DNA of 64,000 nt, from the NCBI RefSeq assembly GCF_048381675.1, contig NZ_JBLWIS010000004.1:1-64000 (forward strand). Reading direction: 5' to 3'. The DNA is from Advenella sp048381675. Its GTDB lineage: Bacteria > Pseudomonadota > Gammaproteobacteria > Burkholderiales > Burkholderiaceae_B. Numbering within the stretch: the first letter of the stretch is position 1; each line of letters begins with the position of its first letter. The position numbers and the translations under genes were made by a program. The notes below the pieces were generated by a model that saw only the letters and a list, made by a program, of their open reading frames with translations, ran no database searches and had not been told where the DNA came from. Positions 26,114-34,408 of the stretch are shown here, piece by piece.

Positions 26114-26773
26114 CTATTTTCTATTAAATTTAACTACCAATCGATCGCCCAGCATCTGAACAAGCTGAACCATCACTATCAACACCACTACCGTTACAAT
26201 CATGACCTCGGACTGGTACCGTTGGTACCCGAACCGGATGGCCACATCGCCCAATCCACCGCCACCAATCACACCAGACATGGCAGAATAACCGATCAAT
26301 GTAATCGCTGTCACCACAACCGCACTTATAATTCCTGTTGTTGCCTCGGGCAATAAGGCCCACATGACGGTTTGCCTTGAATTGGCACCCATGGCATTAC
26401 AGGCTTCATTAATGCCCGGATCTATTTCACGCAAGACATTTTCCACCAACCGCGCAAAAAAAGGCGCGGCGCCAACCACCAACGGAGGAATCGCTCCGCC
26501 CACCCCTAGGGCACTGCCCATAATAAAACGGGTAAAGGGTATAAGCACAATCAGCAGAATTAAAAACGGCACTGACCGCAATACATTCACGATCAGGGAC
26601 AACACCTGATACACCACCTTGTTTTCAAGCAACTGGCGTTCACTGCTCAGGTACAGATACACACCCAGTGGCAAGCCGATAATAACCGTCCACAACAAAG
26701 ACCATCCGGCCATCAGCAAGGTATCAATCGTGGCTTCGCCAATCAATGGCCAATCTACTCTATCCCAGTTCAT
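26114..26773 (-). CDS. metI: Methionine ABC transporter permease MetI
   Basis: A 219-residue permease with five membrane helices and the EAA loop region INEACNAMGANSRQTVMWALLPEA, plus SAMSGVIGGGGLGDVAIRFGYQRY typical of MetI. Forms the homodimeric channel of the D/L-methionine importer. Start overlaps metN by 4 bases. Confidence 0.94.
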   Translation of the reverse strand: MNWDRVDWPLIGEATIDTLLMAGWSLLWTVIIGLPLGVYLYLSSERQLLENKVVYQVLSLIVNVLRSVPFLILLIVLIPFTRFIMGSALGVGGAIPPLVVGAAPFFARLVENVLREIDPGINEACNAMGANSRQTVMWALLPEATTGIISAVVVTAITLIGYSAMSGVIGGGGLGDVAIRFGYQRYQSEVMIVTVVVLIVMVQLVQMLGDRLVVKFNRK

Positions 26774-27780
26774 GGTTTCAATACCTCATATTCAACATTT
26801 TGCCGTTTGAAAAAGGCCGCCAATGGAGCATACTGTTTTTCATCGCTGTCCACCGCCAGCACCAGTTGGCCATATGGCGTATCCTTGATTTTACCAACAG
26901 CACCCTGCAGGATACTCAGGTTGACATTCAATTCACGGCTCACCTGGCTTAACAATGGCTGGGCGGTTGCATTGCCCCGGTAGGTAAGGCGGATAATCCG
27001 TCCTTGCACCCCTTCCACCAGTTCACGCCAGCTATTGGCATCCACCCCGCTTTCAGACAGCAAGGCCGTCGTCGTTTCATGCTGCGGGTGCAGGAAAACA
27101 TCCAGCACCTCCCCCATTTCCGCTATTTTTCCACCATCAATAATCGCTACCTGGTCACAAATGGACCGAATGACATCCATGCCATGGGTAATAAGCACAA
27201 TCGTAATGCCCAGGCGTTTATTGATATCCGCCAACAAGCCAAGTATGGATTGGGTTGTTTCTGGGTCAAGGGCGCTGGTGGCCTCATCGCACAATAACAA
27301 TTCAGGTTTGTTAGCCAAAGCCCTGGCAATACCCACCCTTTGCTGCTGGCCGCCCGACAATTGGCGGGGATATTTATGTATGTGGTCAGTCAGGCCCACC
27401 AGGTTCAGCAACTCGATTGCCCGCTCATGGCGCTCTTTTTTTGACATGCCGGCAAGGCGCAAAGGAAAACAGACATTATCAAGCACCGTCCGGGAAGTCA
27501 GGAGATTAAAATGCTGGAACACCATGCCGATTTTCTGGCGTACCTTCCTGAGCTCGGCCTCTGATATGACGGTAATGTCCCGTTCATTAATGAACGCCCT
27601 ACCCTGTGTTGGTTTTTCCAACAGGTTCAGCATGCGGATAAGCGTGCTTTTACCAGCGCCAGAGCGGCCGATAATCCCAAAAATCTTACCCTTTTCAATT
27701 TGCAGGTCTATGCCCGACAATGCGTGAAGGGTTTTATCTTTGCTTGTGTAGGTTTTATGAATATTCTCTAAGCGGATCAA
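26770..27780 (-). CDS. metN: Methionine ABC transporter ATP-binding protein MetN
   Basis: A 336-residue ATPase: Walker A GRSGAGKST, signature LSGGQQQRVGIARAL, Walker B LLLCDEATSALD, and a C-terminal NIL (ACT-like) domain of about 90 residues that in E. coli binds methionine and inhibits transport. No ATG is available. A TTG at 27780 gives the family-typical start (M)IRLENIHKTY and has GAG 8 bases upstream; a TTG at 27792 directly after a stop codon is the only alternative. UUG initiation may keep expression low. Confidence 0.92.
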   Translation of the reverse strand: MIRLENIHKTYTSKDKTLHALSGIDLQIEKGKIFGIIGRSGAGKSTLIRMLNLLEKPTQGRAFINERDITVISEAELRKVRQKIGMVFQHFNLLTSRTVLDNVCFPLRLAGMSKKERHERAIELLNLVGLTDHIHKYPRQLSGGQQQRVGIARALANKPELLLCDEATSALDPETTQSILGLLADINKRLGITIVLITHGMDVIRSICDQVAIIDGGKIAEMGEVLDVFLHPQHETTTALLSESGVDANSWRELVEGVQGRIIRLTYRGNATAQPLLSQVSRELNVNLSILQGAVGKIKDTPYGQLVLAVDSDEKQYAPLAAFFKRQNVEYEVLKP

Positions 27781-28052
27781 CGCATTTCTCAATCATGTAC
27801 GTTTTTATGAATGCCATTTTATATGACTGCGCAATATTTGTTTTTATTTACTTATTCTTTATGGTTATAAAAATAACATTCAGCCAAAACGATAAATTAA
27901 TCACAGGCAATACTCGCCACCGAAACCGATAATATAACGGTTTTCATGAATCATGTTAAACATTCCAAACAAACCCGCATGGATATCACGTTTGAGAGGA
28001 TTTATGCTGCATGACGGGAAAACGCAAAGGCAGCAGAGAAGAAAAAAAGACA
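27781..28052. other. AT-rich upstream region of metNIQ
   Basis: About 270 bases without a credible gene between metN and the terminator behind tRNA-Val. It must carry the metNIQ promoter (minus strand), but I cannot pick one hexamer pair with confidence, and I see no SAM-riboswitch-like structure. Confidence 0.5.
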
Positions 28053-28085
28053 AAAAAATACCGTGCCACAGGCACGGTATTTTTT
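28053..28085 (-). terminator. Terminator after tRNA-Val, end of the str operon transcript
   Basis: A 15-base perfect repeat AAAAAATACCGTGCC / GGCACGGTATTTTTT with a 3-base loop, symmetric. On the minus strand it lies 14 bases beyond the encoded CCA of tRNA-Val. Confidence 0.9.
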
Positions 28086-28098
28086 GATCTCTTACTGA

Positions 28099-28174
28099 TG
28101 GTGGGTGCTACAGGGGTCGAACCTGTGACCTACGCCTTGTAAGGGCGCCGCTCTACCAACTGAGCTAAGCACCC
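28099..28174 (-). tRNA. tRNA-Val (anticodon TAC)
   Basis: 76 nt on the minus strand with encoded CCA (complement of 28099-28101). Acceptor stem GGGTGCT/AGCACCC, D arm GCTC-AGTTGGTA-GAGC, anticodon loop CTTACAA with TAC at positions 34-36, T arm ACAGG-TTCGAAC-CCTGT. It follows rpsJ by 36 bases with no terminator between, so it is probably processed from the ribosomal operon transcript. Confidence 0.96.
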
Positions 28175-28210
28175 ATCTAGTAAACTTTGTTCGCTAGGAA
28201 AGCGACTATT

Positions 28211-28522
28211 TTATTGCAATGCGATCTCTACGTCAACACCTGCAGGCAGGTCTAGTCGCATTAATGCATCAACTGTTTTGTCTGTTGGATCTACAATATC
28301 CATCAAACGTTGATGAGTACGAATCTCGAACTGGTCACGGGAAGTTTTGTTCACGTGTGGAGAACGCAATACGTCAAAACGTTTGATACGTGTTGGCAGT
28401 GGAACTGGACCACGAACAACCGCGCCTGTGCGCTTGGCTGTATCAACGATTTCAGCTGCTGATTGATCGATCAGTTTGTAGTCAAAAGCTTTCAAACGGA
28501 TACGGATTTTTTGGTTTTTCAT
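28211..28522 (-). CDS. rpsJ: 30S ribosomal protein S10
   Basis: A 103-residue S10: KIRIRLKAFDYKLIDQSAAE, RTGAVVRGPVPLPTRI, RSPHVNKTSRDQFEIRTHQR. The ATG at 28522 gives exactly the family length and follows GGGAAA; upstream in-frame sequence is not S10-like. S10 is part of the 30S head and, as NusE, of antitermination complexes. Normally the first gene of the S10 operon, it is here the last protein gene of the str operon, cut off from rplC by 16 kb. Confidence 0.98.
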   Translation of the reverse strand: MKNQKIRIRLKAFDYKLIDQSAAEIVDTAKRTGAVVRGPVPLPTRIKRFDVLRSPHVNKTSRDQFEIRTHQRLMDIVDPTDKTVDALMRLDLPAGVDVEIALQ

Positions 28523-28552
28523 TGTATTTCCCAAAGAACAATATAAAGAACA

Positions 28553-28581
28553 AATTGCCTTGCCCACAGGACAAGGCAATT
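28553..28581 (-). other. Perfect hairpin between tuf and rpsJ
   Basis: AATTGCCTTG (28553-28562) and CAAGGCAATT (28572-28581), 9-base loop. On the minus strand it is followed by a moderately T-rich stretch. It may be a partial terminator or processing site that lets tuf be made in excess over rpsJ. Confidence 0.6.
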
Positions 28582-28626
28582 GAGCATTGTAGCATTAATT
28601 ACTTAATGCCACACGCATATAATGCA

Positions 28627-29817
28627 TTAAGCAGCGATTTTTGCAACAACGCCCGCACCAACAGTACGGCCGCCTTCACGGATCGCAAAACGCAGACCTT
28701 CTTCCATCGCGATAGGCGCAATCAGCTCAACGTCCATAGAAACGTTGTCGCCTGGCAGAACCATTTCTTTGTCAGCTGGCAAAGTGATGGTACCGGTTAC
28801 GTCAGTCGTACGGAAGTAGAACTGAGGACGGTAGCCTTGGAAGAATGGTGTATGACGGCCACCCTCTTCTTTAGACAGAATATAGACCTCTGCAGAGAAT
28901 TTGGTGTGTGGCTTGATTGAGCCGGGTTTGGCCAATACCTGACCACGCTCAACGTCTTCACGTTTAGTACCGCGCAGCAACAGACCGACGTTATCACCAG
29001 CCTGACCTTCGTCCAGCAATTTGCGGAACATTTCAACGCCGGTACATGTGGTTTTGACGGTGTCGCGGATACCCACGATTTCAATCTCTTCGCCCACTTT
29101 AATGATACCGCGCTCGATACGGCCGGTTACCACGGTACCACGACCAGAAATAGAGAACACGTCTTCAACAGGCATCAGGAATGTACCGTCAACAGCACGC
29201 TCTGGTGTTGGGATGTAAGAATCCAGTGCTTTAGCCAGTTCCAGAATAGCTTGTTTGCCCAATGGGCCTTCGTCGCCTTCCAGGGCCAGTTTGGCTGAAC
29301 CTTTGATAACAGGTGTGTCGTCACCGGGGAAGTCGTATTTAGACAGCAGTTCGCGAACTTCCATCTCGACCAGTTCCAGCAACTCTTCGTCGTCAACCAT
29401 GTCTGCCTTGTTCAGGAAAACGATGATGTAAGGAACACCCACCTGACGTGACAACAGGATGTGTTCACGAGTTTGTGGCATTGGGCCGTCAGCAGCGGAA
29501 CAAACCAGGATCGCGCCGTCCATCTGGGCAGCACCGGTGATCATGTTTTTAACATAGTCAGCGTGTCCTGGGCAGTCAACGTGTGCGTAGTGGCGTTCTG
29601 CGGTTTCGTATTCAACGTGTGAAGTGTTGATGGTAATACCGCGTGCTTTTTCTTCGGGAGCCGCGTCAATTTGTGAGTAGTCTTTCGCTTCACCACCGAA
29701 CTCTTTTGCCAGAACGGTACAAATTGCCGCTGTCAATGTTGTTTTACCGTGATCCACGTGACCAATCGTACCTACGTTTACGTGCGGTTTGGTACGTTCA
29801 AACTTACCTTTTGCCAT
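28627..29817 (-). CDS. tuf: Elongation factor Tu
   Basis: A 396-residue EF-Tu: GTIGHVDHGKTT P-loop, switch II DCPGHADYVKNM, NKAD specificity motif, domain II GRGTVVTGRIERG and domain III ending GAGVVAKIAA. Carries aminoacyl-tRNA to the ribosome. Sits after fusA in the str operon. Only this copy is in the window; many betaproteobacteria have a second one elsewhere. Confidence 0.99.
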   Translation of the reverse strand: MAKGKFERTKPHVNVGTIGHVDHGKTTLTAAICTVLAKEFGGEAKDYSQIDAAPEEKARGITINTSHVEYETAERHYAHVDCPGHADYVKNMITGAAQMDGAILVCSAADGPMPQTREHILLSRQVGVPYIIVFLNKADMVDDEELLELVEMEVRELLSKYDFPGDDTPVIKGSAKLALEGDEGPLGKQAILELAKALDSYIPTPERAVDGTFLMPVEDVFSISGRGTVVTGRIERGIIKVGEEIEIVGIRDTVKTTCTGVEMFRKLLDEGQAGDNVGLLLRGTKREDVERGQVLAKPGSIKPHTKFSAEVYILSKEEGGRHTPFFQGYRPQFYFRTTDVTGTITLPADKEMVLPGDNVSMDVELIAPIAMEEGLRFAIREGGRTVGAGVVAKIAA

Positions 29818-29860
29818 GATCTATTTATCCAATAAACTGATATTTGAATGAGATTGAATT

Positions 29861-29895
29861 GTCCGACCTGGAATAATACTATTCCTTGGCCGGAC
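29861..29895 (-). other. Imperfect hairpin between fusA and tuf
   Basis: Outer GTCCG/CGGAC and inner GGAATA/TATTCC pairs surround a 4-base loop with an internal bulge. No clear T-run. Possible RNA-processing or attenuation element. Confidence 0.4.
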
Positions 29896-29907
29896 GCTTA
29901 AAAATTA

Positions 29908-32013
29908 CTACTTGCTACGTGCGCTGATAACTTCATCAGCGACGTTTTTCGGAGCTTCAGCGTATTGCTTGAATTCCATTGTATAAGTTGCACGACCTTG
30001 TGTCTGAGAACGCAAGCTGGTTGCATAACCAAACATTTCAGCCAGAGGTACTTCAGCCTTGATGACTTTACCGCCACCAATGATATCGTCCATACCCTGA
30101 ACCATACCACGGCGAGATGACAAGTCACCCATCACGGTACCGGCATAGTCTTCTGGTGTTTCCACTTCAACGGCCATCATAGGCTCAAGCAGCACAGGCT
30201 GCGCACGGCGCATACCTTCTTTAAATGCCATTGAACCAGCCATACGGAAGGCGTTTTCGTTAGAGTCAACGTCGTGGTATGAACCGAAGAACAGGGTTAC
30301 TTTAACATCAACAACCGGGTAACCGGCAACGACACCGGCACTCAGGGTTTCCTGAATACCTTTATCAACCGCGGGAATGAATTCACGTGGAACCACACCA
30401 CCTTTAATCGCATCAACGAATTCGTAACCTGCGCCACCGGGTTCCAATGGCTCAAGTTTCAGAACAACGTGACCGTACTGACCACGACCGCCTGACTGTT
30501 TAACGAACTTGCCTTCCACTTCTTCGCAAACCTTGCGAATGGTTTCACGGTAAGCAACCTGTGGCTTGCCAACGTTGGCTTCAACGTTGAACTCACGCTT
30601 CATGCGGTCAACCAGCACTTCAAGGTGGAGCTCGCCCATACCTGAAATAATGGTTTGGCCTGACTCTTCATCACTGCGAACGCGGAATGAAGGATCTTCC
30701 TGAGCCAGACGGGACAGGGCAATACCCATTTTTTCCTGGTCGGCTTTGGTTTTTGGCTCAACAGCCTGTGAAATAACGGGCTCTGGGAATACCATGCGTT
30801 CAAGCACGATATGATCACCAACGTCACACAGGGTTTCACCGGTAGTTACGTCTTTCAGACCCACCACAGCGGCGATGTCACCTGCCAACACTTCCTTGAT
30901 CTCTTCACGGTTGTTCGCATGCATTTGCAGGATACGGCCAACACGTTCTTTTTTGCCTTTAACCGAGTTAAAGACGGTTTCGCCTGAATTCAATACACCT
31001 GAATACACGCGAACGAAAGTCAGCTGACCGACAAACGGGTCTGTCATCAGTTTAAATGCCAGCGCAGAGAATTTCTCTTTGTCATCGGCTTTACGATGAA
31101 TAATATTGCCTTCATCATCTTCACCCTGGACAGGAGGAATATCAACAGGAGATGGCATGAAATCAACCACTGCATCAAGCATGCGCTGAACACCTTTGTT
31201 TTTAAAGGCAGTACCGCACAGCATTGGCTGGATTTCACAAGCAATCGTACGGATACGGATTGCCTTGATGATATCTTCTTCGCTCAGATCACCTTCTTCA
31301 AGGTATTTGTTCATGAGCTCTTCAGAAGCTTCAGCTGCTGTTTCAACCAGCTTTTCACGCCATTCATTGGCTTGATCAGCCAGCTCTGCAGGGATATCGA
31401 TGTAATCGAATTTGGTGCCCTGACTTGCCTCATCCCAGATGATCGCTTTCATTTTGATCAGGTCAACCACACCTTTGAACTGGTCTTCAGCACCGATCGG
31501 GATAACGACAGGCACGGGATTCGCACGCAGACGGGTTTTCAGTTGATCGTACACTTTGAAAAAGTTTGCACCGGTACGGTCCATCTTATTGACGAAAGCC
31601 AAACGGGGGACACCGTATTTATTTGCCTGACGCCATACGGTTTCAGACTGTGGCTGCACACCACCCACAGCACAATAAACCATACATGCACCGTCAAGAA
31701 CACGCATTGAACGCTCTACCTCGATGGTAAAGTCAACGTGTCCGGGGGTGTCAATAATGTTAATACGGTGCTCAGGATAGTTACCAGCCATACCACGCCA
31801 GAATGCCGTTGTCGCAGCAGACGTAATGGTAATACCGCGTTCCTGCTCTTGTTCCATCCAGTCCATGGTGGCTGTACCCTCATGGGTCTCACCAATTTTG
31901 TGATTAACGCCGGTATAAAACAGAATACGTTCTGTTGTCGTTGTTTTACCAGCGTCAATGTGAGCGGAAATACCAATATTACGGTAACGTTCGATGGGGG
32001 TTTTGCGGGCCAT
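29908..32013 (-). CDS. fusA: Elongation factor G
   Basis: A 701-residue EF-G with G1 AHIDAGKTTT, G3 DTPGHVDF, G4 NKMDRTG, and the domain IV-V region (SGGRGQYGHVVLKLEP, PGGAGYEFVDAIKGG). Drives translocation. 15 bases after rpsG, in the order rpsL-rpsG-fusA-tuf as in E. coli. Confidence 0.99.
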   Translation of the reverse strand: MARKTPIERYRNIGISAHIDAGKTTTTERILFYTGVNHKIGETHEGTATMDWMEQEQERGITITSAATTAFWRGMAGNYPEHRINIIDTPGHVDFTIEVERSMRVLDGACMVYCAVGGVQPQSETVWRQANKYGVPRLAFVNKMDRTGANFFKVYDQLKTRLRANPVPVVIPIGAEDQFKGVVDLIKMKAIIWDEASQGTKFDYIDIPAELADQANEWREKLVETAAEASEELMNKYLEEGDLSEEDIIKAIRIRTIACEIQPMLCGTAFKNKGVQRMLDAVVDFMPSPVDIPPVQGEDDEGNIIHRKADDKEKFSALAFKLMTDPFVGQLTFVRVYSGVLNSGETVFNSVKGKKERVGRILQMHANNREEIKEVLAGDIAAVVGLKDVTTGETLCDVGDHIVLERMVFPEPVISQAVEPKTKADQEKMGIALSRLAQEDPSFRVRSDEESGQTIISGMGELHLEVLVDRMKREFNVEANVGKPQVAYRETIRKVCEEVEGKFVKQSGGRGQYGHVVLKLEPLEPGGAGYEFVDAIKGGVVPREFIPAVDKGIQETLSAGVVAGYPVVDVKVTLFFGSYHDVDSNENAFRMAGSMAFKEGMRRAQPVLLEPMMAVEVETPEDYAGTVMGDLSSRRGMVQGMDDIIGGGKVIKAEVPLAEMFGYATSLRSQTQGRATYTMEFKQYAEAPKNVADEVISARSK

Positions 32014-32028
32014 TGTAGTGTCCTTAAA

Positions 32029-32499
32029 TTACCAGCGGAAATGGGAGAAGGCTTTGTTGGCCTCTGCCATTCTGTGAGTGTCTTCACGTTTTTTCATTGC
32101 AGCGCCGCGACCTTCTGCGGCATCCATCAATTCACCGGCCAAACGCAAATCCATAGATTTTTCACCACGTTTTTTGGCAGCTTCGCGCAACCAGCGCATG
32201 GCAAGCGCCAAACGGCGAACCGGACGCACTTCGACAGGAACCTGGTAGTTGGCTCCGCCTACGCGACGGCTTTTAACTTCGACAATAGGTTTAATGTTGT
32301 TGATGGCCAGATTAAAAACTTCGATAGGGTCTTTACCCGTTTTAGTCTGTACCTGGGTTAGCGCACCATAAACGATACGCTCAGCAACTGCTTTCTTGCC
32401 TGAAAGCATAACAACGTTCATGAATTTGGCGAGATCTACGCTACCGAATTTTGGATCTGGCAGGATCTCACGTTTGGGAACTTCGCGACGACGAGGCAT
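32029..32499 (-). CDS. rpsG: 30S ribosomal protein S7
   Basis: A 156-residue S7: MPRRREVPKREILPDPKFGS, LAKFMNVVMLSGKKAVAER, YQVPVEVRPVRRLALAMRWL and HRMAEANKAFSHFRW. Nucleates the 30S head. In E. coli S7 represses the str operon by binding the rpsL-rpsG intercistronic RNA. The 154-base gap to rpsL here is long enough for such a site (it contains CCGCAGCTGCG), though I did not identify a matching structure. Confidence 0.98.
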   Translation of the reverse strand: MPRRREVPKREILPDPKFGSVDLAKFMNVVMLSGKKAVAERIVYGALTQVQTKTGKDPIEVFNLAINNIKPIVEVKSRRVGGANYQVPVEVRPVRRLALAMRWLREAAKKRGEKSMDLRLAGELMDAAEGRGAAMKKREDTHRMAEANKAFSHFRW

Positions 32500-32653
32500 C
32501 TTACTTCCTTTGTGACTGTTTCAGTTGAACCACTTTCGTGGCCGTGGCTGGCTATTTAGAACTCAGCCCCTTACATACCGCAGTAAATTTTTCTCACGCA
32601 GCTGCGGCTGCACGCTTACCACCGTTTGGCAGGAAGCATTGATTCAAACCAGC

Positions 32654-33031
32654 TTAAGCTTTCTTAGGACGCTTGGCACCGTATTTGGAACGAGACTGTT
32701 TGCGATCTTTAACGCCTTGCAAGTCAAGGGAACCGCGAACGATGTGATAACGCACACCTGGCAAGTCTTTTACACGACCGCCGCGCACGAGCACGACAGA
32801 GTGTTCTTGCAAGTTGTGGCCTTCACCACCGATATACGAAATGACTTCGAAACCGTTGGTTAAGCGAACTTTAGCTACTTTACGCATAGCTGAGTTAGGT
32901 TTTTTAGGTGTTGTTGTGTAAACACGGGTACAAACACCACGGCGTTGTGGGCAGTTTTCAAGCGCAGGGCTTTTACTGTTCACGCGGCTAGTTTCGCGCG
33001 GGTTGCGCACGAGTTGACTAATAGTAGGCAT
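32654..33031 (-). CDS. rpsL: 30S ribosomal protein S12
   Basis: A 125-residue S12: MPTISQLVRNPRE, RRGVCTRVYTTTPKKPNSA (with Lys43-type residue) and GGRVKDLPGVRYHIVRGSLD (with Lys88-type residue and the methylthiolated Asp). These are the wild-type, streptomycin-sensitive residues. The ATG at 33031 is the family start; the nine codons upstream are leader. First gene of the str operon. Confidence 0.98.
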   Translation of the reverse strand: MPTISQLVRNPRETSRVNSKSPALENCPQRRGVCTRVYTTTPKKPNSAMRKVAKVRLTNGFEVISYIGGEGHNLQEHSVVLVRGGRVKDLPGVRYHIVRGSLDLQGVKDRKQSRSKYGAKRPKKA

Positions 33032-33047
33032 GACCTTGCTTGTCCTA

Positions 33048-33112
33048 TTAATGTACAAAAAATGTACTGGATTTATATATATCGTCTGTTTAACGTACTG
33101 ACTTTAATGTAC
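33048..33112. repeat. Four copies of a (TTAA)TGTAC motif in the rpsL leader
   Basis: TTAATGTAC at 33048-33056 and 33104-33112, TTAACGTAC at 33090-33098, and the shorter AATGTAC at 33061-33067. All lie within 81 bases upstream of the rpsL ATG. Confidence 0.7.
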
Positions 33113-33535
33113 GCCACGCTTACGAAAGATTGACATGCGTGATTGCAGATCAAGACTATTCTAAGCTAGGAATTGGTTGTTATATCGCCCGAATAGCCAA
33201 CTTGCCCGCAAAAGTTTTACAACTTGCAGATAAGCAACCACAAAGAGCAATAGATTAACCATGGCTTTGTTAAGCTTTACGATTAACATTTAACCATATA
33301 CCAACTGGCTTACACCCACAAAAATTATGGATTTAGACCAATTAGCCCGTCACGATACCACATTTACCAAAAAAAAGTCAAGAACAACACCACGCATTAA
33401 TTTTTTTGACATAAACCACACATTTATGCCAAGCACTCATTACAAGTCGAGCACTGTTACAGAATGTCAAGGATTGTCAATCAGGTTTCGTTAAATTGAG
33501 AAACATTCCTATTCCTGCTATCGTTAATTCAAAAC

Positions 33536-33552
33536 ATTAACAACGTATTAAC
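33536..33552 (+). promoter_or_regulatory. Direct repeats ATTAAC spaced 11 bp (candidate response-regulator site)
   Basis: ATTAAC at 33536-33541 and 33547-33552. One-helical-turn tandem repeats are the usual site type for OmpR-family regulators, and one such gene begins 120 bases downstream. An inverted GTTAAT lies just before (33523-33528). Confidence 0.4.
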
Positions 33553-33672
33553 GATGATTATTTACAATACAACCGCAATAATATTTATTAATTTTATTAA
33601 AGTTATGGTAAATAATTGATACGATTGTAAACAATTAGTGCCGTTGACATAATTTTATAAGAGATTTATTCA

Positions 33673-34392
33673 ATGATCATTGCTTCTCTAGAAGACGATC
33701 CGCTACAAGCACAATATATCGCACACACATTAAGTAATGCCGGCTTTCAATGCAAAAATTTCACGACAGGCAAAGAATTGCTTGTAGCCCTGAAAAAAGC
33801 GGAAAAGCTTGATCTCTTGCTACTGGATTGGGAATTGCCCGACATTTCAGGCAAAGATATTGTCATATGGATACGTGCCAACCTGGGTAACCAATTGCCC
33901 GTCATCTTCGTGACCAACCGCAACCAGGACCAGGACTTGGTTCATGGACTCGATGCCGGTGCCGACGATTTTCTTGCCAAGCCCTTCAAGGCTCCTGAAC
34001 TCATTGCCCGCATCAAGGCCCTGCTACGCCGGAACAATGCCGAAAGCTCCTTAAGCATCATAAAACTTGAGCCTTATCAGCTAAACCCGCAATCACGCGA
34101 AGCTACCCTGCACGGGGAACCTGTTCAATTGGCCCCCAAAGAATTTGATCTTGCCTATCTTTTTTTTGGCAATATCGGACGCCTTTTCTCACGGGACGCG
34201 CTTAGCACCGCCATCTGGAACCGGGAAATTCCGGCAACTTCACGCACCCTCGACACCCACCTGTCAAACATTCGCCAGAAACTGCAAATCAATCCGGATA
34301 ATGGCGTTCGCATCGTGTCGTCATATGCACTGGGCTATCGGATGGAGTTAATCAAAAACGCTCCGGACAACCTCCCGGACCCCAAAAGCTAA
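33673..34392 (+). CDS. OmpR-family response regulator
   Basis: A 239-residue two-domain regulator. Receiver at residues 1-115: acidic pair Asp8-Asp9, phosphoacceptor Asp52 in LLLDWELPD, and the conserved Lys in FLAKPF. Winged-helix DNA-binding domain at about 130-230 with EPVQLAPKEFDLAYLFF and SRTLDTHLSNIRQKL, followed by IVSSYALGYRM. The usual Thr/Ser of the alpha4 switch is present (IFVTNRN). It is followed 16 bases later by a secreted LysM/FecR protein and then a CHASE2 kinase, its likely partner. Confidence 0.92.
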   Translation: MIIASLEDDPLQAQYIAHTLSNAGFQCKNFTTGKELLVALKKAEKLDLLLLDWELPDISGKDIVIWIRANLGNQLPVIFVTNRNQDQDLVHGLDAGADDFLAKPFKAPELIARIKALLRRNNAESSLSIIKLEPYQLNPQSREATLHGEPVQLAPKEFDLAYLFFGNIGRLFSRDALSTAIWNREIPATSRTLDTHLSNIRQKLQINPDNGVRIVSSYALGYRMELIKNAPDNLPDPKS

Positions 34393-34408
34393 AAGACAAA
34401 ATACCATC

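Larger units (their letters stand above)
33032..33672. promoter_or_regulatory. AT-rich divergent region between rpsL and the response regulator gene
   Basis: 640 bases without a gene. It must hold the str operon promoter (minus) and the sensor-system promoter (plus). Next to rpsL are four GTAC-containing repeats (33048-33112). Nearer the regulator are 11-bp-spaced ATTAAC repeats (33536-33552) and a possible promoter TTGTAA (33625-33630), 17-base spacer, CATAAT (33648-33653). I could not fix the str promoter by eye. Confidence 0.6.

Noticed and set aside
28010..28140. Short open frame starting ATGACGGGAAAACGC near 28012
   Set aside because: It runs through the terminator and the tRNA-Val gene on the opposite strand; chance frame.
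12002..28211. Genomic island inserted at the tRNA-Val gene
   Set aside because: No integrase or transposase gene and no second copy of the tRNA 3' end near 12000-12234 that I can see. The content is ordinary metabolism, so a rearrangement is as likely as an element. The split itself is kept as a finding.
32500..32653. S7 autoregulatory site between rpsL and rpsG
   Set aside because: The gap is long enough, but I could not match the known E. coli structure by eye; left as a remark under rpsG.
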